Assembly: GCA_002205965.3 (NCBI GenBank)
Contig: NADL03000590.1
Span: 2,361,001-2,425,000, forward strand
Direction: 5' to 3'
DNA from: Kappaphycus alvarezii
Taxonomy: Eukaryota > Rhodophyta > Florideophyceae > Gigartinales > Solieriaceae
Length of the DNA stretch: 64,000 bases
Shown here: in pieces, positions 1-11,252 of the stretch
Layout of the letters: every line of letters begins with the position of its first letter
How positions within the stretch are numbered: the first letter of the stretch is position 1
The notes under the pieces: model-generated
The model's input: the letters and a program-made list of their open reading frames with translations, nothing else
Databases searched by the model: none
What the model was told of the DNA's origin: nothing
Program-made: the position numbers and the translations under genes

Positions 1-603
1 GCGTACGATGTCACTGTAACATCGCCATTCCAAGAGGGGCTCATGACCATTGGAGCGCACGAGGCGCGCGCCGTTGCCAATGCAGCGGAAAGACGGAAAA
101 ATAGGGGCTTGCCAGCAAAGTAGCAGCCATCCCCGACGAAGCCCTCCCAGGACGATCAAAATTGGGATGGAATTTTGTGCCGTTAGCTTTCGACTCGCTT
201 GGATCGCCGTCTGCGACGACATCGAAGGTATTCGACGAATACGCGGTCGCTGTTGCAACCCGCAGGGAGTGCTCGGCGGGAGGAGTGAAGACTCGTCTTT
301 ATCAGCAGCTTAGTTGTGCGACTTGGTCCACGTGTGCCGCGTCTGTAAGTATGTTGCGTCCCACAACACGCAGAGTTTAGCCACACTATTCAAACCTAAT
401 TCTTTTAGGTTTTTTACAGTGGGGTATTCAGGACTTTTCGTGTTGCACTTGCTGTGGTAAAGTAAAGAACAACAAACAAACAAACGCGTTTATTACATGT
501 TTACTAAACCGAGCAGGGTCACTCACGCATCAGGTGATGCGAGAGACAAAGCACGGCGAGCTGCGGCATACGCTGTGAGTTGGAGAACGAGGGAGGAGAG
601 TAT
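1..603. other. no gene recognised
   Basis: Short overlapping open frames on both strands, none with a recognisable motif. I see nothing I can call a gene. Confidence 0.5.
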
Positions 604-1213
604 AGTGACCAGGCGGTCGTATTCGACGGCAGCGGTAGTGCCGCGTATTGTGGAGAAGGCGGCTATCTTCCCTCGCGCGTGTGGAGCAGAGGAGCCCAGT
701 GCCCCGTGTGCGTCAAACCCGAGGGGGAAGAAGTCGGCGTGTAATGTTGCGCAAAGGTCTGCGTAACGTGCCCTCTTCTAGGTCTCCACAGGGGAAGTGG
801 CGCCGCCTGGGGTCTTGCGGGCGTGGAGGATGGCGGCAGCTGTGTACGGACTTGCGACAAAGACATGTACTGCACAGGGACGAGAAGAGAATTTGTAGTT
901 GTTGATTAAAATGTCCATCCTGCGACGGTCTTGGACTTGACTCCATCCTGCGACGGTCTTGGACATCTTATTCAACAACTACGAATTCTATCCTCGTCCC
1001 TGTGCAGTACATGTCTTTGTCGCAAGTCCGTACACAGCTGCCGCCATCCCCCACGCCCGTCCCCTTCGCCCGCGAGACCCCAGGCGGCGCCACTTCCCCT
1101 GTGGAGACGGGGCACTGGGCTCCTCTCCTCCACACGCGCTAGGGAAGATAGCCGCCTTCTCCACAAGACGCGGCACTACCGCTGTCGTCGTGTACAACCG
1201 CCTGGTGACCAAG
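604..1213. repeat. large inverted repeat (foldback element)
   Basis: The left arm (about 604-914) reads as the reverse complement of the right arm (about 961-1213). The match is visible in mirrored blocks: the segment that starts near 641 and ends near 905 reappears on the other strand between about 1166 and 972, with scattered mismatches. The left arm carries an extra block of about 65 bp (roughly 712-778) that the right arm lacks. The arms meet at a short spacer around 915-960. Transcribed, this would fold into a hairpin of some 240 base pairs. It looks like a foldback or MITE-like element; no transposase gene lies inside. The open frames seen here on both strands are a by-product of the symmetry. 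Confidence 0.85.
915..964. repeat. 22-bp perfect direct repeat in the foldback loop
   Basis: Positions 915-936 and 943-964 are identical over 22 bases, separated by 6 bases. They sit at the centre of the inverted repeat, so they would form the hairpin loop and the first bases of the right arm. The second copy may have arisen by slippage at the palindrome centre. Confidence 0.9.
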
Positions 1214-1220
1214 TAAAGAA

Positions 1221-1247
1221 TACAGTACAGTACAGTACAGTACAGTA
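1221..1247. repeat. (TACAG)n simple repeat
   Basis: About five tandem copies of a TACAG pentamer lie just outside the right arm of the foldback element. Similar GTACTGTAC-type tracts recur across the window (near 28320, 32165, 42530-42620 and 51200). Confidence 0.9.
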
Positions 1248-3032
1248 TGTTGTTTCCTAGCAGGACAGCAAATTTGAAAGTATGTAGTATCAGCAGTTTA
1301 CAAAAATTTTTACAAAAATTGGTTGGCGGGCACAGCTCAGCAAGCATGCTCGAATTTTCAAACGAGTTGGGACAAATGTCTAGATATTCTTGAAGAGCGA
1401 TTGGATGCGAAGGAACGACAACGTCTTTTACCCTGATATCATACAGTAAGAGTTGCAATGATCGCCGCCTGGAATCACGGCGCACGGTTCTCTGCCAATC
1501 TCGCGAGCACCTCGACAACCAGAAATAAGCAAAACTTTTGACATTCTGGGCTTCCCTGCGGAGGAGAAAAAGCTATTGGCTATTTGTAGATGTTACGGAC
1601 GCCTTGAATGGTGCCGGGAACGTTTAAAATGGGCTCTTGTTTGAAATATTTCCATTCGCGATACAATTGGCGGTCAAGAGCAAATATGGGACTACAGTGT
1701 AGTTTGAGATAAGGAATAAAAAACAGACCTGCTGCCGAAGTGCATTCTCCCCAGTTACAACTCACCGTCTATGAACCATTTTCCTCTATCATGCTTCTAC
1801 GTTAAGAGGTGGATATACCTGCCCTTCTTGAACGTAAGGCCACTCAAACACTTGCGGAAGGATGCGAAGCACGTTTTCTGGCTACTAACTGGACAAGACG
1901 ATAGGATCAGGCCTGCCTCTATCGTTCGCAGTAAGTGAATTACGGCACGTTACTCGAAGCACGCAAAAGTGCGATTACCGACTTTTGATGCCAGCAGCCT
2001 GCGTACTTGCACCACACCAAAACTCGCTAAACTCGACAAGCCTCTACTAACTGCTAGCCAAATCGCTCTCTCTCGTGACACCCACAGCTCGCTCACGTCA
2101 CACTCCGAACCCTGAAACACAACCCACTGGGCGGAGCTGAACAGCTGCTATTCTGCAGTATACCGGTGCCTCAAGTCAATTGGCTGCCATCTTCACACAG
2201 TGCCCAGTAGTTCCAGCATACAATCCTTCAGCCGAGCCTGAAATATCGAAAACTTTGTTGTCAAAACAAGTTGGAACCACCGGAATCAAAACATGCTGCC
2301 CACAGAAGCCTCCACGTTGTTCGCAACTCGCTTGCCGCACCAGAATTATTTTCGACATGCAATGCACAGCAAGTGGACCGACACACGCTGTGCCAACGGT
2401 GCCTTCGATTTTCCACATGGAACGGCGGGTGTTTCATGTTGTCAAACACTGAAAGCGAAACGGTCACGTCAACATATTGGCGAAGTAGGCATTGATTCAA
2501 TACACTTGACCAATTTGCAAACCTGTGCAATCATGGTCCTATCTTGTTCGTCATTTATTCATACATGCCAGGATCTGAGCTCAAACATCATCCAAACGAG
2601 CAGTGATATTGCAACCACGGTAATCCATCTCAGCAGTATCACCAGCGATCTCTAGAGAATCAACTCGCGGTCTGTATTGACAACATTCTCATCGTAGCCC
2701 TTCCCTAAAACCACTCCGCCATTCCTAGAGGGAAATCGGATGGTTTCCAAGATTTGTAGTACCAAAGCCGGAGACGAACAAACATGTACCCGCGATTGCG
2801 TTGCACAAAAGAACCGGTGCATCATTGACCATGTCTACCTCCGACTAGTCTTTTGCTCCAAATAGCCTACAAATCCAAACACAGTGTATCCTCGAACAAA
2901 CTATAAGCAGCCATAACAGGGCCCGCACTTGATATTGCCTCTCGATCCACGTCCAAAGTTTCCCCAACAGCATCAACCAACTGTTTCCCAAATTCATGTG
3001 ACTTTTGTATGTGATAGGTTTTGCATCAGTTG
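1248..3032. other. no gene recognised
   Basis: Only short open frames; those between about 2176 and 2655 overlap each other on both strands and show no motif. Nothing supportable. Confidence 0.5.
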
Positions 3033-3341
3033 TCAATGTTCCATTGCGTTGGATCTCTCTTTGCGGTCTAATCGAAGAAAGTGGCACTCTCTCAGCACAG
3101 CATTGGTTGTGGCGTACATTCCCCACTCTTCCGCCAAGGATGGTATCTTTTCCTTTCCCTCTTGTTCTGCACTTGGGTTAAACACTAGCGGCGGGGCTTG
3201 GCGCTTGGCTGGTGGAAATGCAATGTCCATTTGGTCTTCCCTTGAACGCTTTCTTGATATACGGGGAGGAGTTTCGATGATGTATGCATGGGGTGGGCGT
3301 TTGGGATTATTCTTTGTTGAGGACCTCATGGTGTTTTTCAT
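3033..3341 (-). CDS. hypothetical basic protein, possible N-terminal exon
   Basis: Unrecognised. The frame opens with an ATG and gives about 102 residues rich in Lys, Arg and Pro, with two basic clusters (around residues 28-34 and 44-47) that resemble nuclear localisation signals. The composition is more protein-like than the shadow frames on the other strand. Downstream on the minus strand (about 2875-3005) a different frame reads as a plausible continuation of some 40 residues, which would need a frame change or an intron; I found no convincing splice sites. It could be the start of a broken nuclear gene or a chance open frame. Confidence 0.3.
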   Translation of the reverse strand: MKNTMRSSTKNNPKRPPHAYIIETPPRISRKRSREDQMDIAFPPAKRQAPPLVFNPSAEQEGKEKIPSLAEEWGMYATTNAVLRECHFLRLDRKERSNAMEH

Positions 3342-4587
3342 GTACGTGCAGGAGAAGAAGGCGTGAAGTGGGAATGTAGTGTTGTGCGAAGACGGTATGG
3401 AGCCAGATAAGCGATCTTTTTGGGGTCGTCTGTTGGGAAAGATGATTGTGTTTTGATGTGAGGGGTTGCGGGATCATTTCCCGGGCGGGATGGGAGAGAA
3501 TCTGGGGTCGTTTGGAGGAAGGGGGTGTGAATAATATAAGAATGGATTGGAAAGTCGGGATGGGGAGGGCGGGGGTGTTAGGTTTGCAGAGAAGTAAAGG
3601 GCGGTGGGGTGACCACTGAGGCGGCTTGGGATTCGGATTCGCAACGTGTTCTTTTCTTCGTCAGGATTTTTCAAGCCCTTTGTTCTCTGTTTTGATTTGT
3701 TAAGTATAGAGAATTCTAGAAAAAGAATTTTATTTTTCCGATGAAATTGCAGACAGTTTTTACGACGATTCGGTACCTGGTTGACAAGATGGCGCCCAGG
3801 ATTAGCCGATATTACTTATTTTGGCCAATGAATGGATAGATTTCTTGCCCAATGAAATTGCACAGACATCTGTTAGGAAATGTGCGCTTTTCGCAGCCAT
3901 TTTCCATGCCGTACAGTACTTTCGCAATTTGGACATTTCAATCATCTCGCGCTTACAGAAAAGTCACAACGACAATTTTTTATCTTTTTCTACTTTTTCC
4001 TCTCACTGGCAAAATAAGTCTGTCTTGAAGTACTGTACATTCAGAGCAGCTCTGCACAACATTCACAAACAGTACTTACAGTATTAATGTCAATTTGCAC
4101 GGTACAGAAACAACAGCGATCTTTGCAATGGCTTACAGTAAATTAGTCGATCACATTACAAACTGTAAATGCAAAATGTCGAAATCAGTGCAAAGCAGTA
4201 GTAACTTGATGGCATTAGTAAAACGGGTAGCGTAAAACTTCAATTACATATTTTTCTATCGTGTGGCACTGCTTTTTTATAAACAAAGGGCTGGCAACTT
4301 TACCTCGCGACTACTACTCATGGAGGCGCTTTAGCAGATCAAAAAGTTTACCACCTTTGCTCGTCTTTTCCAAAGCAGCCAGAACTTCGCGCGAAATACC
4401 GCATCTATTGCACCACCTTTCAACAAAATCTTCTCCCGCATCGTCCAGGCGGAGAGTTTATCTCTTCCACTACACCACTCACACATGCCTCCAACCCCAC
4501 GCCCTTTCGCCGCTTTCACCTCCCCCAACCTGCTACCATCTCAGAATCGAACCTCACCTCTTCATTCCCCACCACCTCATTTTCGTC
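3342..4587. other. intergenic
   Basis: GC-rich to about 3660, then AT-rich with poly-A/T tracts and scattered CAGTA motifs. No coding signal was recognised. The last few hundred bases should hold the promoter of the gene that begins at 4588. Confidence 0.5.
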
Positions 4588-5944
4588 ATGTATATCGTCC
4601 TTCGTTCCGCCATTGTCGTTGCGAAGCATCCTCCGAACCTTTCATTGAACCCCTGCCACATCCGCAAGTCCTCAACCATCCAGTCCAGAAAAGCAGCCGC
4701 GGTATCAAATCAACCTTCTCAGCTCCGTGACAGACGTGTCGCAACCCATTTGGGATCGCTTTGCAACTGCCGGTCAGGTCTGCCCGTTCTTACGTCATGA
4801 TTGGCTGCGCTGTCTCGAGCAGAGCGGTTGCGCATCTCCTTCCACTGGTTGGATTCCGCAGCACATTGTATTGAAGGATGGGAATGGGGAGGTGATTGTC
4901 ATTGCCCCTGCCTATATCAAGCAGCATTCATTGGGGGAGTTTGTTTTCGATCAAGATTGGGCTGATGCTGCGTACGGTGCAGGAATCGCGTATTATCCAA
5001 AGTTGCTGCTGGCGGTGCCGTTTACACCGGCGACCGGGAGACGGATTTTGACAATCGGGAAGGACAGGGAAAGGTTGCTCAAGTTGTTTGCGAGCGTATT
5101 GATTAAGGTTTGCCAGGCCATGGACGTGAGCTCGGTGCATGTAAATTTTTGTGTTGAGGATGAGGTAAAGGCATTGAGCGGTGTTGGGTTTTTGGAAAGG
5201 AAAGGTGTCCAGTATCATTTTGGGAACTACAGGAAGGCAGCACAGGATAATGAAGGGCAAGGGGGCAAGACAAGGTGCCATACAGGGATTTCGAGGAATA
5301 CCTGGGGGAATTTAAATCGAAGAGGAGGATTAAGATGCGACGAGAGCGTAAGGTTGTTCGAGAGGAATCGGGGTTGAGGATCGAAGTAGTAAGAGGGAAG
5401 CAAATTGATGAAGCTTTGATGAAGAATATGTATTATGTTTACAAGTCCACGATTGACAAGCTTTTCTACGGGAGGCAGTACTTGACGCTTAAGTTTTTCA
5501 AATTAATGGCCGAGTGCGATCAGTTCAAAGAGCATGTATGTCTAGTGCTGGCGCGAAGGATCACGGATGACAAAGTTGTGGGTGGAACATTTAACATTGT
5601 TGAGGAAAAGGATGGCGGAGCGTTTTACGGCAGGTACTGGGGTTGTCTGGAAGAGCATCGTTACCTCCACTTTGAGGCGTGTTACTATGCAGCGATTGAG
5701 TATTGCATTGAGCATGGACTATCGCGCATGGAACCAGGCGCGGCGGCGGGGACTTCAAATTTTTGAGGGTTTTGAACCCTGTGTAACTTATTCAATGCAC
5801 TATGTGAGAGATACCAGATTGGCAGCAGCGGTGGAGAGATTCTTAAGGATGGAATCATTACACGTGGAAGATGCTGTCACAGAGATGACACAACGAAGTG
5901 CCATTAGATCGAAGGAGAATAAGAACGGATCTGATGCGTTTTGA
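4588..5944 (+). pseudogene. COG3146/DUF482 acyltransferase-like protein, three frame changes
   Basis: The translation matches the COG3146 (DUF482, FemAB/GNAT-like) family over its whole length, a group often labelled peptidoglycan biosynthesis/recognition and found in bacteria and algae. Family landmarks appear in order: a DVSQPIWD-type start, GWIPQHIVLKD, then SLGEFVFDQDWADA and YYPKLLLAVPFTPATG, a basic KRRIKMRRER block, RYWGCLEEHRYLHFEACYY and finally GFEPCVTYSMHYV. They lie in different frames: 4727 to about 5260, about 5254 to 5763, then about 5760 to 5944. The first break is at a G5 run (5261-5265), the second at a T5 run (5760-5764). An ATG at 4588 opens a basic, Ser-rich leader like an organelle-targeting peptide, one frame off. 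No internal stop interrupts the homologous stretches, so this is either a young pseudogene or a gene with consensus indels. The reaction catalysed is not known to me. Confidence 0.75.
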
Positions 5945-6227
5945 GCACGAAAAAAGGTGTATGTTACTGTAATTTTATGTCGGTAAAGAACGCTGCGGAA
6001 GCTGCGGAAGGAAATAATTTTGCTGTATCAAATTATCTCTGACCTCGTGGGAGATTTACAGCCAATTGCCCATGAGGATCTGCTGCTTACTGGTACATAG
6101 GGTAATCAGATATGCTCTTCGGGTCCAAAGCATGTAGTTGGTGGACGCAACGCACTCCTCAGTCTGCAATTCGCATCCTGCATTCGCTTATCTTCTTCGC
6201 GATATCTGTGTCGTGTCCTACACAACA

Positions 6228-7706
6228 ATGGCGGCTTTTGTTCCTGGTCCGGACTTGCTCTCACTTCATCACGCCGTTTCCTCACGGGCGCAACCACATC
6301 CCCCACCTCGAACCGTCCCATTGAAGAGAATATCGACACGAGCATTTCTAATATAAAGCTGCCAAGTTTGCCCAAAATTAACCTGCCGAAACTCCCCAGT
6401 CTTCCTTTTCCAGGGGCAAGAAGACCCCTACCCCACCTCCCCCCCCGTGCAGCCGAAACCTGTCGCAACCTCCGTAAAGGTTGGTGGCCGAGAAATTAAG
6501 CAGAACAACCCTGTCCCTACCAAGGCTAGCACGAGCAGAGCTACCGTCGAGTCTGCCCTCGCCAGCGGCCTGCCAAAGTTTTACAATCCCAAAACTTCAC
6601 GCTATGAGTTTTCCGCGAATGCGAAAGGTCAGAATGCCACTCCTTTCGATATCCGGTATGGCGAGCAAGGTGCGAAGCCTACTAACCGCAGAATCAACGA
6701 GCAGGGTACATTCCGGAACATGGACCCTTACACCGAGGAGCTTATTTGGGCAAGGCCGGGGTGGTCTAGTGATGAGGCCGAGCTCGGTGTGCGTGTTTCG
6801 CTGAGGAACGTTCTTGGAGGTTCCAACGTTTTTGAGAGTGAATTGGCAGAGTTAGCGAGCTCTATCAGCTGTGTCAAGGAAACTGCAAATGTCAAGGAAT
6901 TTGTGCGAGCTATTGGCTTGTCTTCGCTTTACCGCAAAAGGTTCTTCGAGGATACGAGTAACACGCGCTTTGTCGAATGCAATTTCAAGCACTTTCTTGG
7001 TAGGGCACCACGTAACCAAGCAGAGGTCTCTGAACACATTCGCATCATCAACGAGGAGGGTTACAATGCAGAAATCAATTCGTATGTCGATTCCGATGAA
7101 TACGACTCTTTATTTGGGGACAGTCGCATTCCGGCCGTTAACTTTCGTGGCGGCCACCCGTATAATAACGACATGAACAAGCTTGCGGTGCTCAATGGCG
7201 GCTATGCGAGTTCGGACGGTATACCTAAGAAAGCGTTCCTTGTCACCGGCGATGCAACTGGATTTAGTCCGTACGGCGTCGAGAAGGGTCTGCCAGAGGC
7301 CTGGCGTGGCGAGAACCTAGCCCGTGACTTGGCTGGGCCTGTGTCCAGTTACTCTCCAGATATTTTCTGGAATCCTCAGCCGACTGGACTTCGCGAGGAG
7401 GAGATTAAGTGGATAGGAAGGATGGGCAACTGGACAAAGTACTGGTATAAGGACTCAATTGTATACAAGGACATCATGAAAGTGAACAGGACAAATACCG
7501 AGGAGGAAGTAGAGGAGGCTGAGGCCGTATTGAAGTACGGGTCCACCATGGCCAAGAGTTATTTGGGGTGCAGGTGGGCGTATGACGTTGCACCAGTCAT
7601 TGAAATTCGCCCCCCAACCTCTGAGATTGCGGCGAACGGCCGACTGGGAGTCAAAATGCAGAAAATTGCATTCGCGATTCCGTCTGAGCTTGAGCAGAAG
7701 GTGTAG
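6228..7706 (+). CDS. phycobilisome linker protein, nuclear-encoded
   Basis: Contains a phycobilisome linker domain (PBS_linker_poly type). Counting from the open stretch at 6447, it spans about residues 115-230, with landmarks KHFLGRAPRNQAE near 181 and YVDSDEY near 213. Such linkers join phycobiliprotein discs into rods, or rods to the core, on the stromal face of the thylakoid. The C-terminal 190 residues carry GDATGFSPYGV and NWTKYWYKDS segments outside the domain. The main frame has no ATG at its N-terminus. An ATG at 6228 begins MAAFVPG, the next frame then reads a Ser/Thr-rich plastid-transit-like segment (about 6240-6400), and the main frame resumes near a C8 run before 6447. Two single-base shifts in the leader would explain this; I found no plausible intron. 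Rod versus rod-core type cannot be decided by eye. It is convergent with the E1 gene, 246 bp away. Confidence 0.85.
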
Positions 7707-7952
7707 TTTATAGCTGAACAGCGTTCTCAGCTTATCACCTACAGCTCTACATGGCAAAGCGTTAGTCACGAGGTTTCAGGCCTTTCCAGGCTGCGTTGAG
7801 ATTGGAGGTCTGATCATGTCTCAGAGTAAAGTTCGTTCCGTCGATATGTGTACGTACACAGACGTGTCATTTCGGTCCTAGTTTATTCGGTTGCTCCCAT
7901 CTCTGTAAAATACCTGTTCAGGCTGCTGGTTTATAGGGGCGGGCCTTATTAA

Positions 7953-10900
7953 TCAGTGCCGAAAACGATACCTGATGTACGGTACTTCCACATCCTCTCC
8001 ATCGTCATCGTTGCAGCAGACCTCCAAAACCAAGTACCTCTGAGTATCGGTAAATTCCAACTTTCCAACGCTCTGTGCGACCTTTGACAACGGCATGGGC
8101 ATCCTTTCCTTCAGCTTGGAAGCAGAGGTGAATGACGAGTACAGCATACTCACTCCACATGATATCATGCTGATTTCCAGTCCAAACCTTTCCTTAAATA
8201 ACTTCAAGAAGTTCTCCAATGATATATCTTCACCCTCATTGATGTCAAACCGATCCCAAAGGGTCCACTTACGACCTTGGCCCATTTCTGTTTTGGGGGC
8301 AGCAATTGGCTCTGAAAACGCAAAGAAGGGAAGTGCAAGATTCGCAAACCCATTTTTGAAGAGCTCCAAAGTTTTCTGAGCCGCTTTCACGTTTTCATCC
8401 GAGTACGTGTCGGAGTTCAGTCTCGCCCACGCGCCACCATCGATGTCCTTGGGCAAGTCAGTGAATCCTAGCCTGACAAGTTTGTACAACTCAATGCAAA
8501 CCATCCCAGCCACGTATGCTGTGGTAGTAGCGATAGCAGGAATGATTTTGCCGGCAATCATCTTCGACTTATGACGGTCTGCCGGGTCAATCGAATAGTT
8601 AGTTGCACGCAAGTTAGAGCACGCAGTAATGAAATCAATGTGATGATTAGTGTCATCATCTTTCTCAAACTCAAGAGGTTGCATTTGAAACCCGGCAAGC
8701 GACTTTTCCCTGAGGAGTTTCGAGACAAGTTCCTCGATTCGTGCGTCGTCCGCATCAGCTGGATTCTCGGCCTGCGCCTTGGCCTCTGCGTCTGTAGTAG
8801 CAATCCGGACCCCTGACTTTGGGACAAATTCCGGGATCATCACAGAACTAGCTTGTTTGCCCATAACTGCAATATCTTCCTGAGACACTTGTAAGCTGTA
8901 GTTTGCAGCTCGCAGACATGCGGCAGCAACAATGAATTCAAGATGCAGCGGATTTGAAACATCAAATTCGACAGGATCTGGAGCTCTCTTCGTTCCAGAC
9001 CAGAAAGGCACTCCGTTTTTGTCCACATTGTCACGTGGAAAAGTATGCAGCAGCTGCTTGATATCCGCATTGAACAATTTCTCAAAAGCGCGTCTAGCCC
9101 ATTCAACACATTCTTGAACAGAATGTGGTCTGTCATCAATCAGCCTCGCATTTACAATTTCCAGAGTGCTAAGCATCGTCCCTGGTCCTTGGCGCCGCAT
9201 ATCATCAATGTAATCTTGTCCCTTTTTCAAAAATGCATTGGACTCCTCAGCAGCCGTTCTGAATTCACCTTCGAAGTAATCTCGAGCCCACTGAAGCGTG
9301 TGTTCAATCTGATAAGGGAAATTCTTCAATGTGCAAATCGGTATGGACTTCTCCGGAGGATCTCGTGAGGAGCCGTAACTTTCTGTTAATCTAGGGACAA
9401 CCACCTGCGTGTTCCCTTTGGTCCCCAAGGTGCCGCTTTCCAGAAGGCTCTTCATGTAGTACACGCAACGTTGGTCGACATACAGTCGAGCCTGGACATT
9501 GTCAAGAGCGTTGCAAACGCCAGAAAGAGACTCCCAAAACTCATCATTGAAGACGGACTCCGTTTCAGGACCAACTCGAGTTTCATGAGCAGTGATTTTG
9601 ACCAACGGATTCATTCGAGCGATAGCTGCTGATGCTGCTGAACTCTTCGATTTGCCAATGTCGGTGTCACGAAACAAGAACTGACGTGAAAGGTTTGACT
9701 TCTCAATAGTGTCCATGTCAGTAACCACTATCCCACCATCCGGGCCAGTTCCAATGCCCATCATGGCAAAGTTCTTCAAGACTTCACAACCTATCGCTCC
9801 GGCACCCACGACAAAATAACGCAAGCTTTCAATCTTTTGATGAAAACTGGCGCCCAACACGGCAACTTGACCGTCATACCGAGACCCTGTCGGAGCACAC
9901 TCATCCTCTGATGGCAAAGGGACAGGCAAGCACTCCATGCAGTCAAAGTACATGAATTGTCGGATTGGCATGAATTTGCCTGAAACGGCCTTCAGGACCT
10001 CCTGAGCTGTGATACCGCCAAGTCCAGCAGCCATGGGAGAAAGATTGCCCACACAAGTCCTCGCAAATGCTTCGACCACATTCGCCACCGGTTCACCATC
10101 ACTCACTTTCACGAGCTTGGCAAATTCTATGGCGTCATGAGCGGAGCCTGGCCGAGGAAGAGTACCACCCGGAAACAGATCGAGAGCGGCGAAGCATGCA
10201 TGGATGGTCTCCATGCGGTCCATTTTGGCGAAATCAGTGATTGCATACTCGGGTGAGGCGTAAGCCTCACTCAGAGGCTTGAAGCTCACGTCTACAGGCA
10301 TTTTGACTTGGGTCGCATAACCACCTCGAATGTAGTCACCAAACGCGGATACATCCGTATCTTCCAAAGCAAATGTATACGGACCAAGCACACGTATTTT
10401 CCTCGGCCTTCCATCATTCAGCTCGACCATGCCTTGGACCTCTGCAAACGACACGAAGTCACCTGTTTCAAGATCATGGCGTTGTTCATCGAGACATGTG
10501 ACGATCGGGGGCAACTCCTTCGTTATGGCGGAGACCATAACGGAGCGAGGTTCCTCGCCCGTGACATCGGTGACACGGAAAGAGGGACCAAAGTCACAAA
10601 AGATAGACCCAAACACGCCTCTTGAGCAAGCTGACACGAACTTAATGCCTCCTCTGTGGCAGACGGAATCGACCGCTCTTTGTGCAGCATGGGACTGATT
10701 AATCATGACCACGACAGCAAACGACGAAAAGGTGTGAAGATCCGGCTCATTCAAGTCGATTGGCTGATCGTAAACAGAAACAGAAACATAGGGATTCAAA
10801 GACACAAGCTGTGGTATGCAGGCTTGCGCCCTGGAAGCCTTGGCTGCGACATCTGCCTCAGTTAAATAAAAATTAGACGATAGGTCCAAAGATCTCGCCG

Positions 10901-11252
10901 GGGTGGGATCGTAGATGGTGACTGACTTCACACCAGCGAGGATGACGTTCTTGGCAATCTCAACACCAAGTCCATCACAACCAATGATCAATACGGCGGA
11001 TTTCGCCATGGCGCGCATGGCGTCATGTCCTAGCACATAGAGTTGACGAGAGTAAAGGCTCTCATCTATATCTTCGGTGTCGACCATCTTGGCGGATGAA
11101 GGATTGGAAATGTCCATAGCGTGCGTGAATCGCGCGCGCTTGGTCGGGATAGAAGAGCGTACTTGGACTGTTGCGGCGCGCTTGCCGGCTTTGACGGCCG
11201 TAGTCAGGTCCGTGGCGGAAGGCACTGCGCTAGAGCGCTGCTTTGACTTCAC
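7953..11252 (-). CDS. UBA1: ubiquitin-activating enzyme E1
   Basis: A single uninterrupted frame of 1,099 residues, the usual size for UBA1. E1 adenylates the ubiquitin C-terminus, forms a thioester on its catalytic cysteine and passes ubiquitin to E2 enzymes in cytosol and nucleus. Visible in order: a basic N-terminal tail with an NLS-like PTKRARF; a first ThiF-like repeat with GCDGLG (91-96); the active ThiF repeat with VGAGAIGCEVL (about 480) and the DMDTIEKSNLSRQFLFR nucleotide/Mg region; the catalytic Cys640 in PICTLKNFP; and the C-terminal ubiquitin-fold domain ending VPYIRYRFRH. The ATG at 11252 is chosen because it gives the expected N-terminal extension. A TATA-like GATATAAGG lies about 57 bases upstream on the minus strand. 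The gene shows no frame break over 3.3 kb, unlike its neighbours. Confidence 0.97.
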   Translation of the reverse strand: MKSKQRSSAVPSATDLTTAVKAGKRAATVQVRSSIPTKRARFTHAMDISNPSSAKMVDTEDIDESLYSRQLYVLGHDAMRAMAKSAVLIIGCDGLGVEIAKNVILAGVKSVTIYDPTPARSLDLSSNFYLTEADVAAKASRAQACIPQLVSLNPYVSVSVYDQPIDLNEPDLHTFSSFAVVVMINQSHAAQRAVDSVCHRGGIKFVSACSRGVFGSIFCDFGPSFRVTDVTGEEPRSVMVSAITKELPPIVTCLDEQRHDLETGDFVSFAEVQGMVELNDGRPRKIRVLGPYTFALEDTDVSAFGDYIRGGYATQVKMPVDVSFKPLSEAYASPEYAITDFAKMDRMETIHACFAALDLFPGGTLPRPGSAHDAIEFAKLVKVSDGEPVANVVEAFARTCVGNLSPMAAGLGGITAQEVLKAVSGKFMPIRQFMYFDCMECLPVPLPSEDECAPTGSRYDGQVAVLGASFHQKIESLRYFVVGAGAIGCEVLKNFAMMGIGTGPDGGIVVTDMDTIEKSNLSRQFLFRDTDIGKSKSSAASAAIARMNPLVKITAHETRVGPETESVFNDEFWESLSGVCNALDNVQARLYVDQRCVYYMKSLLESGTLGTKGNTQVVVPRLTESYGSSRDPPEKSIPICTLKNFPYQIEHTLQWARDYFEGEFRTAAEESNAFLKKGQDYIDDMRRQGPGTMLSTLEIVNARLIDDRPHSVQECVEWARRAFEKLFNADIKQLLHTFPRDNVDKNGVPFWSGTKRAPDPVEFDVSNPLHLEFIVAAACLRAANYSLQVSQEDIAVMGKQASSVMIPEFVPKSGVRIATTDAEAKAQAENPADADDARIEELVSKLLREKSLAGFQMQPLEFEKDDDTNHHIDFITACSNLRATNYSIDPADRHKSKMIAGKIIPAIATTTAYVAGMVCIELYKLVRLGFTDLPKDIDGGAWARLNSDTYSDENVKAAQKTLELFKNGFANLALPFFAFSEPIAAPKTEMGQGRKWTLWDRFDINEGEDISLENFLKLFKERFGLEISMISCGVSMLYSSFTSASKLKERMPMPLSKVAQSVGKLEFTDTQRYLVLEVCCNDDDGEDVEVPYIRYRFRH

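Noticed and set aside
988..1518. 176-codon minus-strand open frame
   Set aside because: Most of it lies in the right arm of the inverted repeat and mirrors the frame on the left arm; no motif.
4261..4800. 179-codon plus-strand frame as a separate gene
   Set aside because: Only its end (from 4588) looks like a leader peptide of the COG3146 gene; the rest is low-complexity Pro/Ser/His with no motif.
4588..5944. Introns to explain the frame changes of the COG3146 gene
   Set aside because: No GT...AG pairs join the frames without removing conserved residues; the breaks sit at homopolymers.
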